A stretch of DNA of 8,122 nt, taken from Betaproteobacteria bacterium. GTDB lineage: Bacteria; Pseudomonadota; Gammaproteobacteria; Burkholderiales; SG8-39. Position 1 is the stretch's first letter, and each line of letters opens with the position of its first letter. The notes beneath the pieces are model-generated. The model ran no database searches. It saw only the letters and a program-made list of their open reading frames with translations, and was not told the origin of the DNA. Of the stretch, positions 5,176 to 8,122 are shown one piece after another. A program made the translations under genes and the position numbers. Location of the stretch: positions 1 through 8,122 of the forward strand of contig SHXL01000125.1 of NCBI GenBank assembly GCA_009693345.1, read 5' to 3'.

Positions 5176-5727
5176 CTAAGGCGCTCGCGCCAGATCGGCA
5201 AGCAGCCGCGCCCAGCCGAATCGCCCGCCGGGATCGGACTTGCGGCCCGGCGCGACGTCGCTGTGCGCCGCGATATCGCGCAGGGGCAGGACGATTTGCA
5301 GTTGCTTCAGCAACGACATGAGACTCGCGTATTGCGCAGCCTCGAACTTGCCGTCACCGGTGCCTTCGAGTTCGACGCCGACCGAGAAATCGTTGCAGCG
5401 CTCCCGCCCGCGCCAGCGCGACACGCCGGCGTGCCACGCGCGCCGCTGCAGCGGCACGAACTGCACGATCTCGCCGTCGCGGTAGATGAGGAAATGCGCA
5501 GACACGCGCAGCCCGGCCAGTTCCGCGAACGAGGGATGGGCCGCCGGGTCGAGCCGGTTGGTAAACAACCGCTCGATGGCGCTGCCGCCGCTGGCTTTTC
5601 CGTACCTGCCGCGCGGCAGGCTGATGGAATGCAGCACCAGCAGCGAGACCTCGGCGCCCGGCGGCCTGCTGTCGCAATTCGGCGACCGTATCCGCCGCGC
5701 CCCGCGGATCCAGCCTTCAGCGACCAT
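5176..5727 (-). CDS. ampD: 1,6-anhydro-N-acetylmuramyl-L-alanine amidase AmpD
   Basis: AmpD is a cytosolic zinc amidase. It removes the stem peptide from anhydro-muropeptides during peptidoglycan recycling, and so lowers the signal that induces AmpC-type beta-lactamase in species with AmpR. The protein is 183 aa, the same as E. coli AmpD, and aligns with it end to end. It has 'EGWIRGARRIRSPNCDSRP' at the start, 'LLVLHSISLP', 'LRVSAHFLIYRDGEIVQFVP', 'RAWHAGVS', 'GRERCNDFSVGVELEGT' and a closing 'DVAPGRKSDPG'. By comparison with the studied Citrobacter enzyme the zinc ligands are H33, H155 and D165, with E119 and K163 catalytic; all are present. There is no signal peptide, which separates it from periplasmic AmiD-type relatives. 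The ATG overlaps the last 11 bp of the pilR gene, so translation is probably coupled. A 240-bp regulatory gap follows, so it is unlikely to be in the nrd operon. No ampE follows. Confidence 0.96.
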   Translation of the reverse strand: MVAEGWIRGARRIRSPNCDSRPPGAEVSLLVLHSISLPRGRYGKASGGSAIERLFTNRLDPAAHPSFAELAGLRVSAHFLIYRDGEIVQFVPLQRRAWHAGVSRWRGRERCNDFSVGVELEGTGDGKFEAAQYASLMSLLKQLQIVLPLRDIAAHSDVAPGRKSDPGGRFGWARLLADLARAP

Positions 5728-7147
5728 CCTGCTCTGGTTCGTGAATGCCGAGCCGCTGCATGCGGTAGCGCAGCGTGCGGAAGGTGAGGCCGAGAAGTTT
5801 CGCGGCCGCGGTGCGGTTGAATCCGGTTTTCGCCAGCGCCGCCAGAATCGCTTCGCGCTCCACCCGGTCAAGGTAAGCGGGCAACGGACTGCCCAGGGCG
5901 CCTTCGGTCGCATTCCCGGCCACGGCGGCCTGCGCCTGCGCGCCGTCATCCTTGTCGGCGAGCGGATGCAGCCGCAGGTCGTCGGGATTGATTTGCGCCT
6001 CGCTGGACAGCGCAACGGCGCGCTCGAGGATGTTTTCCAGCTCCCGCACGTTGCCGGGAAAATCGTAGGCCTCGAGTTCCTGCAGCGCCGGTCCGGAAAG
6101 ACGGGACGGCTCGGCCCCGCTCTGGCGCGCCAGGCGCTGCAGCATCGTCTCCGCAATGATCTTCACATCCTCCAGACAATCGCGAAGCGAGGGCATCTTC
6201 AGTTCGATGACGTTCAATCGGTAATAGAGGTCTCTCCGGAACCGTCCGGTTTCGACCAGGGCCGCAAGGTTTTGATGCGTCGCGCTGATCACCCTGACCT
6301 CGACGGGATCTTCCTGCGTCGCGCCGATTTTGCGCACGCGCTTTTCCTGAATTGCCCTGAGCAGCAGGACCTGCATGTGCAGCGGGAGTTCGGCGACCTC
6401 ATCGAGGAACAGCGTGCCGCCGTGCGCCGCCTGGAAAAATCCGTCCCGATCCTGGTTTGCCCCGGTGAACGCACCCTTGCGATAGCCGAACAGTTCGCTT
6501 TCCATCAGAGTTTCGGGAATCGCGCCGCAATTCACGGGCACGAACGCATGGCCGCGTTGCGCGCCGCCGAGGTGGATCAGGCGCGCAGCCAGTTCCTTGC
6601 CGCTGCCGGATTCGCCGGTGATGTAGACGGGGGCTTGCGTGCGGGCGAGCTTCGCGATCAGGTCGCGAACTTCCCGCATCGGGGCGCTTTCCCCCAGGAG
6701 TTGCTGGCCTTGGGGCGCGGCGGTGCTGCGCTCCGGCAGCGACAGCGCGGACTTCACCAGCGTGCGCAGCTGATTCAGGCCGACCGGCTTGGAAACGTAG
6801 TCGAACGCACCCGCCTTGAGCGCGGCAACCGCATTTTCCGCGCTGCCGTAGGCGGTGATCACCGCCACCGGCAGGTCGCCCGCCAGCCCGGCGATGTGGC
6901 GCACCAGTTCCAGGCCCTCGCCGTCGGCCAGCCGCATGTCGGTCAGGCAGAGCTGATAGCGGGTCGCGCGCAGCCGCTCCTTCGCTTCGGCGACCGACCC
7001 CGCCGAGTCGACGCCCAGGCCTATCTTGGCGAGCGTCAGCTCGAGAAGTTCGCGGATATCCGGCTCGTCGTCGACCACCAGCACGCGCTGTTCGCGCCCG
7101 CTGCCGCCGTGCACGCGCCCGCTGCCGCGCCGCTCGTTGCGCTTCAT
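5717..7147 (-). CDS. pilR: Sigma-54 response regulator, PilR type
   Basis: This is an NtrC-family activator of 476 aa with three domains. The receiver (about 20–135) has the acidic pair D26/D27, phospho-acceptor D70 (LTDMRLADG), T98 and K120. The AAA+ sigma-54 interaction domain (about 150–380) has Walker A GESGSGKE (178–185), the sigma-54-contacting GAFTGA loop (225–230), Walker B GGTLFLDE (243–250), arginine-finger region RFRRDLYYRLNV (302–313) and GNVRELEN (365–372). A Fis-type helix-turn-helix lies at about 441–466 and ends in TFRTLRYRMQRLG, very like PilR. It should activate sigma-54 promoters when phosphorylated by the upstream kinase; in known PilR systems the target is pilin gene pilA, which is not in this window. 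The kinase gene ends 21 bp upstream. The chosen ATG gives about 20 residues before the receiver core, more than usual, and has no clear Shine-Dalgarno site. A GTG at codon 12 is an alternative start. Confidence 0.92.
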   Translation of the reverse strand: MKRNERRGSGRVHGGSGREQRVLVVDDEPDIRELLELTLAKIGLGVDSAGSVAEAKERLRATRYQLCLTDMRLADGEGLELVRHIAGLAGDLPVAVITAYGSAENAVAALKAGAFDYVSKPVGLNQLRTLVKSALSLPERSTAAPQGQQLLGESAPMREVRDLIAKLARTQAPVYITGESGSGKELAARLIHLGGAQRGHAFVPVNCGAIPETLMESELFGYRKGAFTGANQDRDGFFQAAHGGTLFLDEVAELPLHMQVLLLRAIQEKRVRKIGATQEDPVEVRVISATHQNLAALVETGRFRRDLYYRLNVIELKMPSLRDCLEDVKIIAETMLQRLARQSGAEPSRLSGPALQELEAYDFPGNVRELENILERAVALSSEAQINPDDLRLHPLADKDDGAQAQAAVAGNATEGALGSPLPAYLDRVEREAILAALAKTGFNRTAAAKLLGLTFRTLRYRMQRLGIHEPEQDGR

Positions 7148-7168
7148 GAGCGCTTCATACTAGGTGCT

Positions 7169-8122
7169 TCATGCGGCAGGCGCCTCGCAGCAAAGCATTC
7201 GGAAGTGCGCACCTTGCATTTCGTCCACGTACTCCAGCACCGCGCGGTTCGCGGCGCACAATTCGCGCGCGAGGTAGAGGCCCAGGCCGGTTCCCTTGCT
7301 TTCGGTGGTGAAGAACGGCTCGAACAACTGCCCCTGGATGGCCCGCGCGACGCCCGGACCGTCGTCGATCACGCTCAATTCTACTTGGTTGCCATAGGCA
7401 TTCAGCGCGATGCGCACGCCGCCGTCGTGCGGCGGCGCATGACGCACGGCGTTGCGCAGCAGGTTCCACAGCACCTGGCGCAAATGCTCGCGATCGAACT
7501 CGATCGTCACCTCCTGCGGCATCTCCAGGCGGAAGCGCGTCGCCGGGACCGCCTCGTTGGTGGCGAAGTCCTCGACGAACGCCGCCAGCCAGGGTTTCAG
7601 CGTGACGCGGTCGGCGGCGGCACGGTCGCGGCGATTGAGCTGCAGCACGTCCGATACCAGGCGCTCCAGCCGCAGCGTGTTGTCGTGAATGATGCGCGTC
7701 AGCTTGCTGCGGTCGCGCCCGCCGCGATCCTCGTCCAGCAGCTCGGCGGCATGGCTGATCGCCGAGAGCGGATTGCGGATCTCGTGCGCGATGTTCGCGG
7801 TCAGCCGCCCGAGCGCGGCGAGCTTGAGGCGCTGCGCCTCCTCGCGCGAGCGCGTGGTGTCCTCGACGAACAGCACGGCGAGTTCCTCGCCGGTTTCCAT
7901 CAGCCGCAAGCGCAGGCCGCGCCCGTGCAGGTCCAGCTCGGCGCGCGCCGCCGCGCCGTCGCCGGCGCGCCAGGCCCGCCAGCGGTCGCCGAACCCGGGC
8001 AGCAGCCGGGCGAGTTCCACGCCGAGCAGCGACCCGGCTCCGAGCAGGCGCTGCGCCTGCGGATTGTATTGCGCCACGCGGCCCGCCCGGTCCAGCACCA
8101 GCACGCCGTCCTGCATGTCGGC
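7169..8122 (-). CDS. pilS: Sensor histidine kinase, PilS type (C-terminal part)
   Basis: The gene runs off the right edge; 317 codons of the C-terminal part are visible. In order they show a PAS-like domain (DGVLVLDRAGRVAQYNPQAQ, roughly visible residues 5–90), a HisKA dimerisation domain with H-box NIAHEIRNPLSAISHAAELL (phospho-acceptor His113, codon 7784–7786), and an HATPase_c domain. The HATPase_c domain has an N-box (LWNLLRNAVRHA), G1 (DDGPGV), F-box (LFEPFFTT) and G2 (GTGLGLYLAREL). All boxes are intact, so the kinase core looks active. The H-box wording is very close to PilS, and the adjacent regulator is PilR-like. Known PilS proteins carry six N-terminal transmembrane helices and sense pilin levels in the inner membrane; that part lies beyond the window. 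It should phosphorylate D70 of the regulator encoded next. An FleS- or NtrB-like kinase is a less likely alternative. Confidence 0.9.
   Translation of the reverse strand, partial: ADMQDGVLVLDRAGRVAQYNPQAQRLLGAGSLLGVELARLLPGFGDRWRAWRAGDGAAARAELDLHGRGLRLRLMETGEELAVLFVEDTTRSREEAQRLKLAALGRLTANIAHEIRNPLSAISHAAELLDEDRGGRDRSKLTRIIHDNTLRLERLVSDVLQLNRRDRAAADRVTLKPWLAAFVEDFATNEAVPATRFRLEMPQEVTIEFDREHLRQVLWNLLRNAVRHAPPHDGGVRIALNAYGNQVELSVIDDGPGVARAIQGQLFEPFFTTESKGTGLGLYLARELCAANRAVLEYVDEMQGAHFRMLCCEAPAA

Noticed and set aside
5728..6156. In-frame upstream extension of ampD to 326 aa
   Set aside because: The extra 143 residues are Arg/Pro/Ser-rich shadow sequence over pilR. AmpD homology starts at the ATG at 5727, giving the standard 183 aa.

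Overview
The window looks like GC-rich proteobacterial chromosome, most likely from a betaproteobacterium. This rests on a PilS/PilR–AmpD block next to long (about 960 aa) class Ia ribonucleotide reductase genes, and a lysine-rich histone H1-like protein. The lineage is inferred from gene content and protein style, not from a marker gene. All genes read leftward (minus strand). No intergenic stretch exceeds 300 bases.

Right to left, in the direction of transcription. (1) 8122–5176 holds the C-terminal 317 residues of a PilS-type sensor histidine kinase, then a complete PilR-type sigma-54 response regulator, then ampD. The ampD start overlaps the pilR end by 11 bp. The first two form a two-component system that in known relatives controls type IV pilin transcription. 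AmpD is the cytosolic anhydro-muropeptide amidase of cell-wall recycling. (2) 5175–4935 is a regulatory intergenic region. It contains two perfect palindromes, a promoter reading into nrdA, and two NrdR-box-like palindromes 31 bp apart that cover the -10 and touch the -35. (3) 4934–675 is an nrdA–nrdB–DUF2442 operon with very short gaps. NrdA and NrdB make aerobic (class Ia) ribonucleotide reductase, and every catalytic residue I could locate is present. The third gene is a small DUF2442 protein of unknown function. (4) 674–570 holds two consecutive hairpins, the second followed by a pyrimidine-rich tract, immediately before the ribosome-binding site of the next gene. (5) 569–279 encodes a 96-aa protein whose first 60 residues are more than half lysine and whose tail is lysine-free. 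(6) 278–150 holds further GC-rich hairpins. (7) 145–1 is one end of an IS5-like insertion sequence with the first 20 codons of its transposase, abutting a CTAG that fits an IS5-type target site.

Most of the window is well-known housekeeping and regulatory genes. The least explained parts are the lysine-rich protein and its tail, the DUF2442 gene in the nrd operon, the hairpin pair between those two genes, and the palindromes downstream of ampD. I do not see an evident new multi-gene system.
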